NCBI RefSeq assembly: GCF_026262505.1
Contig: NC_067207.1
Span: forward strand, 12,492,082 to 12,556,081
Length of the DNA: 64,000 bases
Direction: 5' to 3'
DNA from: Trichomonas vaginalis G3
Taxonomy: Eukaryota > Parabasalia > Trichomonadida > Trichomonadidae
Shown here: positions 1 to 9,642 of the stretch, piece after piece
Layout of the letters: every line of letters starts with the position of its first letter
Position numbering within the stretch: the stretch's first letter is position 1
Made by a program: the position numbers and the translations under genes
Notes under the pieces: model-generated
The model's input: only the letters and a program-made list of their open reading frames with translations
What the model was told of the DNA's origin: nothing
Databases searched by the model: none

Positions 1-549
1 AATATCTTAAAAATATTAAAAATTGAAATTTTGATCATAATCAATGAATACTTTGCTTAAATATTATAAATTTCGAAATTAATTGTTTTGAAAACCTCTG
101 AAAATTAAATTCACGGATTGAAAAAGTATAAGATTTTTTTATGGATCTATTTATAAGCCATAGACAAAGGATTCGCCTCAGACCATTTCCGGATGCTTGG
201 CCAAAAATATCTCTTAGAATCTATAAGTACCGAGGTTTAGCAAAATTGGAAATTGAATCATCTATAAGTGCCAGAAATAAGTTGTGGACGATATAAAGTC
301 TCATATTGTATGCTAAATTCATGTACTTTTTATTCGATTGAGCTTCAATATTTTAATCAAATTCTGAATAAACAAAGAGATATTTTATTGAGTATATGTG
401 AGAGTTTTCAATATCTTAATATAATATAAACAAAGTAAAGCATAAAGCATCAATATGTATTTTGTTTTCAATGTGCATATTTTAAAATATAAGAAAAAAT
501 TATGAAGAATACACAAATGATTTTAGGAACAATTATAAAATATATATCA
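1..549. other. Intergenic, nothing recognised
   Basis: AT-rich non-coding sequence at the left edge, downstream (3') of the coiled-coil gene on the minus strand. I see no open frame, RNA gene or repeat that I can name. Confidence 0.5.
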
Positions 550-2286
550 TTAATCTGAAGATAAGTTGATGTCAGATGAAAATGAACCTAACTTAGATTT
601 TAATTCATCAATGAATGATTTTTGATCTTGGAAATCTTTGATTTGTTGTTTTAATTCATGATTTTCTATTCGTAATGATCGGATTTGTTCTTCGTTTTCT
701 TTGCGAACATCATAATTACTAGATCGTGATGATGCCAAACTATATTCTGTACTTGCCTTCAAATTCTTAAGTTCTCTTTTAGTCTCTTGAAGTTCTTTCT
801 GTTTCCTCTCCATTAATCCTAATGTTTGTGAAAGAAGATCGGATGCCCTTCGCTCATTAGCTTGGAATTTCTTGTTTGCTGATTTCATCTCATCAAGTCT
901 CTTTTCTGCTTTCTCGACTCTTGACAAATAATCATTTGTTTTTTCTCGAAGTTGGCGATTCTCTGTTTCTAAAACATTGTTTCGTCGCTTCAAATTATCA
1001 TTTTCTTCTTCTAAGTTCTCAACTTTTTCTTCTAAAATAGCGATTCTTGATTGATATTCTGAAACACGATCTAAGGCAGCATTATACTCTGTTTTTGTAG
1101 GAGATCCGCCAAGTTGCGTTGCTAATTCTTTGCACAATCCTTGACTTTTCTCAAGTTTCTCACCTAAATACTTTAATTGTTGTTTATGTGTGGAATGTCT
1201 CAAAGAAAGTGTTTCAGTAAATTGAGATCTCGCATCAGCAAGTTGTTGTCTTGAATCTTCTAATTCTGCTTCTCTAATTCGAAGCCTTCCTTCTGCATCA
1301 CTTAATCTGTTTGTAAGTTTTTCTATTGTCTTTAAACTTTTTGCTTCTCTGTTTTCAAGATCTCTTCTAATTTCATCCATTTCTCGAATAGATGATTGTT
1401 GCATGGTAGACAGTTGTTCTTGGGAATGTTTAAGAGCATCTGTTAGTGATTGTGATCTTTGCTGTGATTTCTTTAAACGATCAGATAAATCATTAATAAC
1501 AATTTTTTGTTCATCAATTTTTTGAAGTTGATTTTTGAGTGATTTAATCTCTTCATCTTTGTTGAATACTGTTTTAGATAAGTTTGTAATTTCTTCTGCA
1601 TGCAATATTTGATCATCATGCTTCGATGTTTCAAGAGATTCAATGCGAGATTTAAGTTGTAAATTCGAATTTGTAAGTTCTTGTATTTTATCGTCTAATT
1701 TAGATGCATCTTTCTTTAGTTTTTCTACTTTTTGCTTTTTGTCTACATATTTCTTAGTAATATCATCGTAGCTTTGTTGATTTTCGACGATTTTCTGATT
1801 TTGTCGAGAAACTTGGGATTCAAGCTTATCATAAGACTCTCTAAGCTCATCAAATTTGAGTTTGAGAACTTGATTCTTTTGCTCAAGTCTTTTATTATTT
1901 TCGATTGAATCGTTATTTTCTTGAGTGAGATCATCAATATGTCTTTTAAGATCTGAATTATCTAATTTGTATTTTTTAAGTAAAGCTTCGTATTTTACTA
2001 AATCATTCGATGCTTGTTGAAATTCAATTGTTTGTTTTTGTAACTCGTTAATTTGAGCAATCAAATTACGATTTGCTGACTCTAGAGATGAAACTCGAGC
2101 TGATAAATTGTTTTTTGTTTGTTTTTGAACTAGTAACGTTTGCTTCAATTCATCATTTCGAGATGTTTCTTGCTCTAATTGGAATTTCAGAGTTTTAATT
2201 TCAGCAAGATAGCTGCGGATGCAGTTTGCATAAACCTCCTCGTTTTGTGAAGTGCGAGGAAGATTCAAAGGAAACCCCTCGTTCAT
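550..2286 (-). CDS. Long coiled-coil protein
   Basis: Encodes 578 residues starting at ATG. After about 20 residues of non-helical leader (MNEGFPLNLP...), almost the whole protein is heptad-rich, with high Glu/Lys/Gln/Ser and regularly spaced Leu/Ile, as in long parallel coiled coils. There is no signal peptide, membrane segment or catalytic motif. Proteins of this kind act as cytoskeletal, Golgi or basal-body scaffolds, and in trichomonads they are often labelled 'viral A-type inclusion protein repeat' because of coiled-coil matches alone. It is a single-exon gene facing away from centrin (640 bp to centrin's ATG). I cannot assign a specific function; coiled-coil architecture is certain, the role is not. 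Confidence 0.85.
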   Translation of the reverse strand: MNEGFPLNLPRTSQNEEVYANCIRSYLAEIKTLKFQLEQETSRNDELKQTLLVQKQTKNNLSARVSSLESANRNLIAQINELQKQTIEFQQASNDLVKYEALLKKYKLDNSDLKRHIDDLTQENNDSIENNKRLEQKNQVLKLKFDELRESYDKLESQVSRQNQKIVENQQSYDDITKKYVDKKQKVEKLKKDASKLDDKIQELTNSNLQLKSRIESLETSKHDDQILHAEEITNLSKTVFNKDEEIKSLKNQLQKIDEQKIVINDLSDRLKKSQQRSQSLTDALKHSQEQLSTMQQSSIREMDEIRRDLENREAKSLKTIEKLTNRLSDAEGRLRIREAELEDSRQQLADARSQFTETLSLRHSTHKQQLKYLGEKLEKSQGLCKELATQLGGSPTKTEYNAALDRVSEYQSRIAILEEKVENLEEENDNLKRRNNVLETENRQLREKTNDYLSRVEKAEKRLDEMKSANKKFQANERRASDLLSQTLGLMERKQKELQETKRELKNLKASTEYSLASSRSSNYDVRKENEEQIRSLRIENHELKQQIKDFQDQKSFIDELKSKLGSFSSDINLSSD

Positions 2287-2926
2287 TTTTTTATTTTTTT
2301 ATAATTTTATCAATCTCCAGCAAGTCAAGATAGGTTTTCTGGATTCAGAATCGCTTCATCCTAATTCATATGGTATATACTTTTATATTTTTATCTTTGT
2401 TCAAATCATGCTCCTTTTGTTAGATAGAAATTTCATATTTCTTTTAAAGTTTTTATCTTATTGAACATTTCGCTATGAACTGATCATTTTTGGAGAAGTT
2501 ATTTGATCCAGCCCATATAATCTGTGAAATGCCGAGTATATCGCAAAATATTATCTTTCATTAGAGTATTATATATGAAGATATTGTTAGAATTAAGGCC
2601 TATAAAGCTTTCATTTAAAGACAATATGAAATTTAGCATGAAAAGATATGGATCAGAATAGAATGCACTGATTAGTGTTTGTGTAGCTATTGTGTCTCGA
2701 CATGTCATTATGTACTTCTATATCAATGCATTCTTCAAGCTTGAAATTCATAAATTGAATTTCATATTGAGAAAAATTCTGAAATATTGAATATCCTTGC
2801 AATTTTCACTATGTGTATCTATAGGCCTTTTCAATTTACAAAAATCAAACGAATTTAGCTGACATGTAACGCAAAAAAAGCGTTTCCTTACAATCCTCTA
2901 TCGTAGGGTAACGGTCAGTTTAAGAT
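2287..2926. other. Divergent intergenic region
   Basis: Spacer between the coiled-coil gene (minus) and centrin (plus), so it should hold both promoters. A minus-strand open frame of 69 codons at 2499-2708 starts at ATG but has no recognisable domain and I do not count it as a gene. The TCA initiator of centrin lies at 2915-2920. Confidence 0.5.
2915..2920 (+). promoter_or_regulatory. Initiator (Inr) of centrin gene
   Basis: TCAGTT lies with its A ten bases upstream of the centrin ATG. It matches the trichomonad initiator consensus TCA+1Y(T/A) loosely (G in place of the pyrimidine) and sits at the usual short distance. Confidence 0.5.
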
Positions 2927-3415
2927 ATGTCATCAAGAAGATCAAGTTCTCGCAAGAGTTCGAAGCCAAATCTTACACCACTTCAACAGCAAGAGATCGA
3001 TGCTGCCTTTGAGAAATTCGATACTAATAAATCAGGCACAATTGATCGCCATGAACTTCGCGTTGCTTTAAAGGGCATGGGATTCGATCTTCCAAAGCAA
3101 GAAGTTATTGCTATCCTTGAGGAATACGATCCACAAGGACAGGAATTAAACAAGGAGAATTTCACAAAGGCTGTTGCTAATTTAATGGCCAAGAGAAATC
3201 CAAAGGATGAAGTTAAGAAATCCTTCACATTATTCGATGCTAACGGTGATAGAAAGATTGATGAAAGCGACTTAACATCCATCATCAGAACTACAGGACT
3301 TAACATTGATCCAAAGACAATAAAGGAAATGATTGCTGAATTCGCTCAGGAGGGTAAGGATTACATCACCCTCGAGGATTTCATGGAGATCATGAACCCA
3401 ACAAAGTCTTATTAA
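2927..3415 (+). CDS. Centrin (caltractin)
   Basis: A 162-residue EF-hand calcium-binding protein of centrin length and layout, expected in basal bodies, centrosome-like organisers and contractile fibres. A basic Ser/Arg/Lys leader (about residues 1-15) precedes the centrin-type block with EIDAAFEKFD. EF-hand 1 (residues 32-43, DTNKSGTIDRHE) is canonical. EF-hand 3 (103-114, DANGDRKIDESD) keeps the acidic positions but ends in Asp rather than Glu. EF-hands 2 and 4 are degenerate: hand 4 has Ala where the first Asp ligand should be. Like many centrins it should therefore bind few calcium ions. ATG at 2927 follows a TCA initiator, and the stop overlaps TAAA. Confidence 0.92.
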   Translation: MSSRRSSSRKSSKPNLTPLQQQEIDAAFEKFDTNKSGTIDRHELRVALKGMGFDLPKQEVIAILEEYDPQGQELNKENFTKAVANLMAKRNPKDEVKKSFTLFDANGDRKIDESDLTSIIRTTGLNIDPKTIKEMIAEFAQEGKDYITLEDFMEIMNPTKSY

Positions 3416-3845
3416 ATTCCCTTTCGGTAGCTATACGATAATTTAAATGGTTTATATTTAATGCAATAAAATACTTTTTAAGTACTAATATTCCTTTTAA
3501 TTTTTTTTATACAAATCCATTATTTTTTACTAATACATTTAGAATGAAGCCACCAACTTACAACTTAGGATTTAACTCAGATTCTTAGATTTTCATCCGA
3601 TATTTCATGGATTTGAAATCAAATTTTTCCATATTCTTAATAATATAGCTGCAACTATCATTCACTCATTGAATATATGAAAATTCTATGAGTTTTGGCT
3701 CGAAAATGTAGATGTTCAAATCTTCAATTTCTTGATTTTAGAATTGCAACCAGTTTTATATGAAATATTTTCGATTTTATAGTAATTTATGACATATAAG
3801 ATCATAAGCCAATCATTTTATTTGTTGCAAAATTCTTATAATTAA
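3416..3845. other. Intergenic, nothing recognised
   Basis: AT-rich spacer between centrin and the glycosyltransferase. TCATTT about 30 bases before the ATG at 3846 could be an initiator. Confidence 0.4.
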
Positions 3846-5087
3846 ATGCTTTTATTATTTTTCATTTACAAAGCTCTTTCATACACGTCAGATCTAACAG
3901 TAACTATGGATGATATAGTATTTGTTGTCTGGAGTGGTAAAGAGTGCCTTCCAACAAGAGTTTATCAATTAGCTCAGGCATGGTACGGATTAGTACCTCA
4001 TGTTCATGTATACACAGACGAAGCAGATGAATCTATTATGAATAATATCACAAATTCAAACCCTCACCTCTCAATTACTTTCCATATAACTCAAATGAGA
4101 GGAGATTATCTAATTGGAAGTTACTTCGAAAATCCATACAATCATGCACAATCGAGACACATACTTTCAATGTATGATATTTATAATTTATATCCAAATA
4201 AGAAATGGTACTTCTTTTGCGATGATGATTGTTACGTACTTCCAACAAAAGTACTTGAATTATGCAAAACAGCAGCAGGAAATGTATTCGGAATGACATA
4301 TTACTTCATTGATGAAACTTATAAATTTTTCCCGAGCAGAGACCCTACAAGAACATTCCATCACGGTGGACCAGGCATTGCCGTTACTCATCAGTTCATG
4401 GTCAAAATAGCGCCACATCTTATGGAATGCAATTCAATTTACCAAGCTTCGAAATTAGGCTCAGATATTAGATTATCAGCTTGCTACGGACGTATATTCG
4501 GTCTCAGAGAATGGTATTATCGCACTGGAGAATCAAGTGCCTTTGGAATGTTTAATTCAAATACACCAGACAGAAACATTGATTATTCTCATGATATTCC
4601 AGAAAGAACACTTTCATTCCATCTTATACAACCACAGGATACAATTAAAACATGGAAATCTCATATTTCAACATGGAATGATCAATCCAACACTTCTTTA
4701 TATGTTGATTGGTCTCCAATTGCCCTTCAAAGGATGGATATAGATCTAGGCAATGTTGGATATACAATGGAATTCTATATTTGGTATTGTCTTAGATATG
4801 AAAGCAAAAATTATTATCCAATCGGAAATCCAAAGCCAATTTTCAGACCAGGTGATAAATTTTTGAAGGATCCTATTGCTTATGAGCAAGAATATGAAAA
4901 TGGCTTCAGAATTAGATTAAATTGCGATGCTGATCGCGGAGATGATCTCATTCAAGAAGGATTTGCTAAGCCTCCAATTTGGGGAGCAACTCTGTCAATG
5001 AAATGTCCAAAACCAACCAAATTTTATACAAATCATAATTCAACGATCCCAGCTGAATATCGTATCATCCCAGTAGATCACAAGTGA
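3846..5087 (+). CDS. Fringe/GT31-like glycosyltransferase
   Basis: A 413-residue secretory-pathway glycosyltransferase. The N-terminus (MLLLFFIYKALSY) is a short hydrophobic signal or anchor, so the catalytic part should be lumenal. The diagnostic stretch is WYFFCDDDCYV with the DDD at residues 126-128, the metal/nucleotide-sugar binding motif of fringe and C1GalT-type GT31 enzymes. A GGPGIAV motif at about 174-180 and a downstream SDIRLSACYG acidic motif follow in the family order. It probably adds a hexose in beta linkage to glycans or glycoproteins; donor and acceptor cannot be read from the sequence. Family confidence is good, exact activity is not known. M21 is an alternative start but would lose the signal. 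Confidence 0.8.
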   Translation: MLLLFFIYKALSYTSDLTVTMDDIVFVVWSGKECLPTRVYQLAQAWYGLVPHVHVYTDEADESIMNNITNSNPHLSITFHITQMRGDYLIGSYFENPYNHAQSRHILSMYDIYNLYPNKKWYFFCDDDCYVLPTKVLELCKTAAGNVFGMTYYFIDETYKFFPSRDPTRTFHHGGPGIAVTHQFMVKIAPHLMECNSIYQASKLGSDIRLSACYGRIFGLREWYYRTGESSAFGMFNSNTPDRNIDYSHDIPERTLSFHLIQPQDTIKTWKSHISTWNDQSNTSLYVDWSPIALQRMDIDLGNVGYTMEFYIWYCLRYESKNYYPIGNPKPIFRPGDKFLKDPIAYEQEYENGFRIRLNCDADRGDDLIQEGFAKPPIWGATLSMKCPKPTKFYTNHNSTIPAEYRIIPVDHK

Positions 5088-5699
5088 TCTTTAATAGTTT
5101 GTTGTAAAATTATAAATATGTGAATAGAATATAAAATTTATTTGAATCGTAATTTTTAATTTTTATTAGTAAATGAATAAGATATATCATGAAATGCTTT
5201 AGTTTTGACTGTTTTATGAATTAATTTCTATCAAATAACAAAATTAAAGAAATTCCATATATTTCAAAGTTCAAAGATTCCAAATGATCAATGTACATTA
5301 TGGCTCTGAACTTAATGCATACTTCTGTTGTTCACCGTACCGGCCTGAGTAGTTAAAAGATGAAAGCTGTGATTATCAAACTTTTTTATGAAAAAGTTCA
5401 TGATTTTATTTCATGAATATTATTTAATTCCACTATTATTGTAATTTTAGCAATGAAATTAGTTGAACCTTACAATTATTTTTGTCAAAGGTTTTTCCAC
5501 ATTCAATAATCGCTTAAAAAGTCTCGAATTTTTGAATTAATTGAGAGTAGACGTTGAAAAAAATGAAAGAGTAGCGATAAAAAATTTTATTACCTCTTGT
5601 AATTGTATTGGAATTTTATAAAGCGTGCTATCCAAGAAAATAATATTAAGTTTCCTCTTTTCAAAATTTTTATTCACAAAAACTTCTCAATTACTTCTA
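5088..5699. other. Intergenic with GP63 promoter
   Basis: AT-rich spacer. The open frame that contains the protease begins at a GTG at 5625, which I do not accept as a eukaryotic start. TCAATT at 5687-5692 is a good initiator 11 bases ahead of the ATG at 5700. Confidence 0.5.
5687..5692 (+). promoter_or_regulatory. Initiator of GP63-like gene
   Basis: TCAATT with its A at 5689, 11 bases upstream of ATG 5700. It supports the downstream ATG rather than the GTG at 5625 as the start. Confidence 0.5.
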
Positions 5700-7586
5700 A
5701 TGTTCGTCTTTCAACTTGTACTCTCGAGTTCTCATGTATTTACATGTTCACATGAGATTTTTCAGAAGCAAACCCTTAGGGAGCTTACCGAGCCTCTCGA
5801 AAGAAAAACAATGGAAGTTTCAACAGATGAAGGCTTAAATGAATCCATTAGAATCAAATTTGATATGTCTTCCATTGATCATGCATCTCTTGATCCATCA
5901 CAATGCACTTCTGTTACTGGCACATGTACATCTAATGATATTCTTACTGATGCTAAAAGAACAACAATTAAAGAAACTTTCTATACAGTAAAAGAATTCT
6001 TAGAAAGTAATATTAACATTACTCGCAATCCTAATGATGAATATGACCTAACAATTTCGGTCTACGCTCAGCCATTCGGATCAAGTTCCTCTGGTCTTGC
6101 ATATGCATCATCATTAGCCTATAATGGTGTCAATGGGCGCCCATCTCAAGGAAAAATTGTTGTTAACCCCGCAAAATTGCCTGATAAGCCCGAAACCTTT
6201 CAATCAGGTGATAGACAATTCATCATGACTGTTTTGCATGAACTCAATCATGTTTTATCATTTTCTTCATCACTTTTCAATAAATGGATTACTAATGTAA
6301 CTGCACTTCATTATACAGATGCCTATGGCAAGGAAATTAATGAATCAGCTTATAACTCATACACAGGTTACTTAATTCCCCATAAATATCTACAAACTCC
6401 ACATCTTTTAGCATTTGTCAATGACAGATTCCATGTATCATCTCCACAGTATATGCATCTTGGTTTAGAAATCGAAGATGGTGGTGGATCTGGTACAGCT
6501 GGTTCCCATCCAAATGAACGTTTATTTTTCACTGATTTAATGCAAGGAAGAACATATGGTCCTGGTTGGATTAGTGGCATATTCTACAATACATTATGGG
6601 ATACTGGTTGGTATGCTCCATCTACAAATGTTACCGAAGAATTAATTTATTTAAATGATTACATTAATACAAAGATCGAAGTTACAGAAAAGGTTCTTTT
6701 ACAACCACCAACAAAATCATTCCCTGCTACATATCTTTGTCAGTCAACTGCTTTACAAGCTTGTTTTTACGATTATACTTTTACAGGGGCTTGTTCATTG
6801 AAATCCACCAGCGAAGTAGATTTTGAGGGCCATGAAGGTTGGTATAATCCAGAAAATAAATCAGAGGTTGGTCAAGATGATTTACTTGATTACGCTCCTT
6901 TACTTCTTCCATGGTACAGCTGCAGAACAAATGGATCTTCTGGCTTGCAAACAATGATTGATTATGATTCAACATATGATTACACTAAACATGGCGAAAC
7001 TTTCAATGCAAATTCAACTTGTGCTTTGTCAACATTAAATAAAGGTATCACAGGTAACCTAATTGCAACACCAAGATGCTATGAAGCTTGGTGTGGTTCG
7101 GATAACAAGGTTAGACTTGTTGTTGATGATGAAGAATACTATTGCAAGTATGATGGTCAGTCTGCTAGCTTTTCTAACTATGCTGGCACTGTTACATGTC
7201 CACCTGCTGCTCAAGTTTGCGCAAATAGAAATCTTACAGAAGTATTTGGCGTATCCCAGTTATTCCCCGATCGCGGACCAATTGATGGACAAAATCTAGT
7301 TGGTATCATGGGATCTGGATACTCCAAGTACAATGCATCTGATGTAACAATTACTATTGGTACAGTTCCTTGCCAAATTAAGATCTATAAAGACAATTAT
7401 ATACTTTGTAAACTTGACACTCCATCAACTGATCAGCAAACTCTTATTAAGAAGGGTACATGGAACCTATTGTCTTCTTCTACAACAACTAACGTTTACC
7501 GACAATTTATTGCAAACGTTACAACATTCGGCGTTTTCAAGTTACCAGATATGTATGTATTCACCAAAAAGAAGTATGCTGACTAA
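5700..7586 (+). CDS. Leishmanolysin (GP63)-like metalloprotease, M8
   Basis: From ATG 5700 the protein has 628 residues and begins with a hydrophobic signal peptide (MFVFQLVLSSSHVFTC). The zinc-protease motif HELNH is at about residues 180-184 and the third His ligand is probably in GSHPNERLFF at about 270, the normal M8 order. Many cysteines downstream fit the disulphide-rich C-terminal half of the family. GP63-like enzymes are secreted or surface proteases; trichomonads have a large family implicated in host interaction. Unlike many relatives it shows no C-terminal transmembrane segment (ends LPDMYVFTKKKYAD), so it may be secreted. The open frame extends upstream to a GTG at 5625. The stop is TAAA. 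Confidence 0.9.
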   Translation: MFVFQLVLSSSHVFTCSHEIFQKQTLRELTEPLERKTMEVSTDEGLNESIRIKFDMSSIDHASLDPSQCTSVTGTCTSNDILTDAKRTTIKETFYTVKEFLESNINITRNPNDEYDLTISVYAQPFGSSSSGLAYASSLAYNGVNGRPSQGKIVVNPAKLPDKPETFQSGDRQFIMTVLHELNHVLSFSSSLFNKWITNVTALHYTDAYGKEINESAYNSYTGYLIPHKYLQTPHLLAFVNDRFHVSSPQYMHLGLEIEDGGGSGTAGSHPNERLFFTDLMQGRTYGPGWISGIFYNTLWDTGWYAPSTNVTEELIYLNDYINTKIEVTEKVLLQPPTKSFPATYLCQSTALQACFYDYTFTGACSLKSTSEVDFEGHEGWYNPENKSEVGQDDLLDYAPLLLPWYSCRTNGSSGLQTMIDYDSTYDYTKHGETFNANSTCALSTLNKGITGNLIATPRCYEAWCGSDNKVRLVVDDEEYYCKYDGQSASFSNYAGTVTCPPAAQVCANRNLTEVFGVSQLFPDRGPIDGQNLVGIMGSGYSKYNASDVTITIGTVPCQIKIYKDNYILCKLDTPSTDQQTLIKKGTWNLLSSSTTTNVYRQFIANVTTFGVFKLPDMYVFTKKKYAD

Positions 7587-7927
7587 ACAATTGATTAATA
7601 TATTGTTTGTTAAAAAAAAAATATTAATATATCAAACTTCACATATTGATTTCACATTGTTCAAAATGAAGCAATTTGATATTTTGTAGTCAATTTATTG
7701 AGATTAAATTCAAATATTGTAACATTGCAATAAATTTCATTTTTACTCTTGTAATTCAGCAATTTACAACTAAACAAAAAGGAATTCAATGACAAAATTA
7801 AATGAAATTAGGGAAAATAAACAAATTTATTAAAAATTCGAAACAAGATATGGAGTATAAGGAGAGAAAGATATAGAGTTTATTAGAATATATCTTTGAG
7901 TTGAAAGTTAAAAAAAAATACAGATGT
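7587..7927. other. Convergent intergenic region
   Basis: AT-rich spacer between the 3' ends of the GP63-like gene and the transporter. I see no gene in it. Confidence 0.5.
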
Positions 7928-9130
7928 TTAGAACATCCTCTTTTTGATAGCGCCAATTGCTGGACGGAGAAGTTGAACGATGTTTGCACCAGAGAATGAT
8001 CCAGCGTCTCCAATGAAAAGCCATGTTGAAGTAGCTGTTAAATGGTATTTTTCTTCGAAAAGCAAACCAATGAGTTTTGTGCACTGAACATAGAGACCTC
8101 CATTTGCCCATGAGAAGCAGAAGGCCGCGAAAGGAACAATTTCAGGAATCAAAGAAATATTCAATGCGAAGCCGAAACAAAGCATAAAGAAGAACCAAAT
8201 TGGATTGATAATTCTCTTCTTGTTCATTACTTTACGAGACACAAAATCTCCAACAAATGAACAGATATTGTAAAGTAAAATGAAGATATCGTGGTTGACA
8301 GTAAAACCAAACAAATGGAATGTAACGCGTGATTCGTAAACGTATAATGTGCATCCTGGATTGAAAAGTGCTAAACAAACCATGTTCAATAAGAAAACAA
8401 GGGAACAGAACCAAATTTTAGGGAACCAATCGCCAATGCAAAGAAGATCGCGGCCGAAATCTCTAAGACTAAAGTTGGATTGATGGCTGCCAAGCTTGCT
8501 GGCAGCTGGGAAGACGGTAAGATGATAAATAATAATTCCAAGGATTAAGCAGACACCTGTAGCAATGTAGCACCATTGGAATGGCATTCCGAACCCCATT
8601 AAAGCAAAACCAAGGATAGTTACGCAAGCAACACCAACAGGCATTGCTAAAACGACGTATAGACGAGTATCACCAAGTTCGTTGACGACATTGAGCATAT
8701 TTGGTCCATATGAGCCTTCGCATACACCGCAAAAAGCAAATGGGAAGTAAGCCCAGGCAATATTTGGATATTTCTGATAAGAAAGGAAAACAAACAATGA
8801 CATACCGATAATCATAGAGCAAAGAGCAACTGTAACACGCCATTTTGGAGGAAGACAACCGAAAACAATGTTGTGGCCAAGAACTCTGAAAATTAAGTTG
8901 AAACCATAGACTAATGATGCTGCGACACCGTATTTATATGATAATGGATCACCACTAGCGCCCTCTGTGAGCCCGAAAATAAATGAAAGACGATGTTGAA
9001 GTGAAAAACAGCAAGCATAGCCCATAAAGACTGGTAAAGTGATTAAAAAGCTGGTCTTGAATGTAGTTTTCTTTACAGTGTCTTCTGTATTAGTTGCTAA
9101 AAGCATATCAGATGATACAGATGACGTCAT
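7928..9130 (-). CDS. ENT-like (nucleoside) membrane transporter
   Basis: A 400-residue integral membrane protein with about 10-11 hydrophobic helices and short loops. The helix pattern, a central cytoplasmic loop (about residues 200-220), and a C-terminal-half motif resembling the ENT signature (YNICSFVGDFVSRK, compare the family's FD...GR) fit equilibrative nucleoside transporters (SLC29-like). Trichomonads cannot make purines or pyrimidines and depend on such uptake. Start is ATG 9130, with TCAAA just upstream. Assignment to ENT rather than another MFS-like family rests on pattern, not on a search. Substrate is unknown. Confidence 0.7.
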   Translation of the reverse strand: MTSSVSSDMLLATNTEDTVKKTTFKTSFLITLPVFMGYACCFSLQHRLSFIFGLTEGASGDPLSYKYGVAASLVYGFNLIFRVLGHNIVFGCLPPKWRVTVALCSMIIGMSLFVFLSYQKYPNIAWAYFPFAFCGVCEGSYGPNMLNVVNELGDTRLYVVLAMPVGVACVTILGFALMGFGMPFQWCYIATGVCLILGIIIYHLTVFPAASKLGSHQSNFSLRDFGRDLLCIGDWFPKIWFCSLVFLLNMVCLALFNPGCTLYVYESRVTFHLFGFTVNHDIFILLYNICSFVGDFVSRKVMNKKRIINPIWFFFMLCFGFALNISLIPEIVPFAAFCFSWANGGLYVQCTKLIGLLFEEKYHLTATSTWLFIGDAGSFSGANIVQLLRPAIGAIKKRMF

Positions 9131-9642
9131 TTTGAAATTAAGCGATCGAATTTACAAAAACTGTCGTTTCTTTTTTTCAATGGTTATCGTTTGAAACACT
9201 AAAATTGAATGAATCAGAAATAAAAAATACATGTTTTTCTTCTTTAATTATTATTCATACTTGATGGTAAGTAATTATAATTTGAATGCGAGATTTTATA
9301 TTATTGCACTCAAAATAAAAAAATTAGGTTTGGATTCAAATATCAATTCATAAAATTGATGTCGCTAAGCTTTTTAGTATAATTTTTGGTTCCAAATTTT
9401 ATTTGTTGTTGGAAATATAATTGATGGAAATTGAACGTGAGAATAAAACAAAATTATAGAAAACGGGTTTCCTGATATGAATGTTGAGAATGGCTGCGTT
9501 CTTTCAAGCCATATACGTAATCATATAAAGACAATTTTATTTGAATTGCTCATATTATTGTTCTGAAAATGAATTTTGATTTACACCGATCCTGCTTAAC
9601 TAAAAATGACAGAATTTAATCAAAACACAAATAATATAAATT
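9131..9642. other. Intergenic, nothing recognised
   Basis: AT-rich spacer upstream of the transporter and downstream of the cyclase gene, both on the minus strand. No gene or repeat recognised. Confidence 0.4.

Noticed and set aside
2252..2464. Plus-strand frame opposite the coiled-coil gene start
   Set aside because: Short, hydrophobic by chance from AT-rich DNA, overlaps a real gene's 5' end.
2499..2708. 69-codon minus-strand frame
   Set aside because: Starts at ATG but has no domain, no clear initiator and no family resemblance.
5625..5699. Extra 25 codons at the start of the GP63-like frame
   Set aside because: They begin at GTG; ATG 5700 has a signal peptide directly after it and a TCA initiator 11 bases before.
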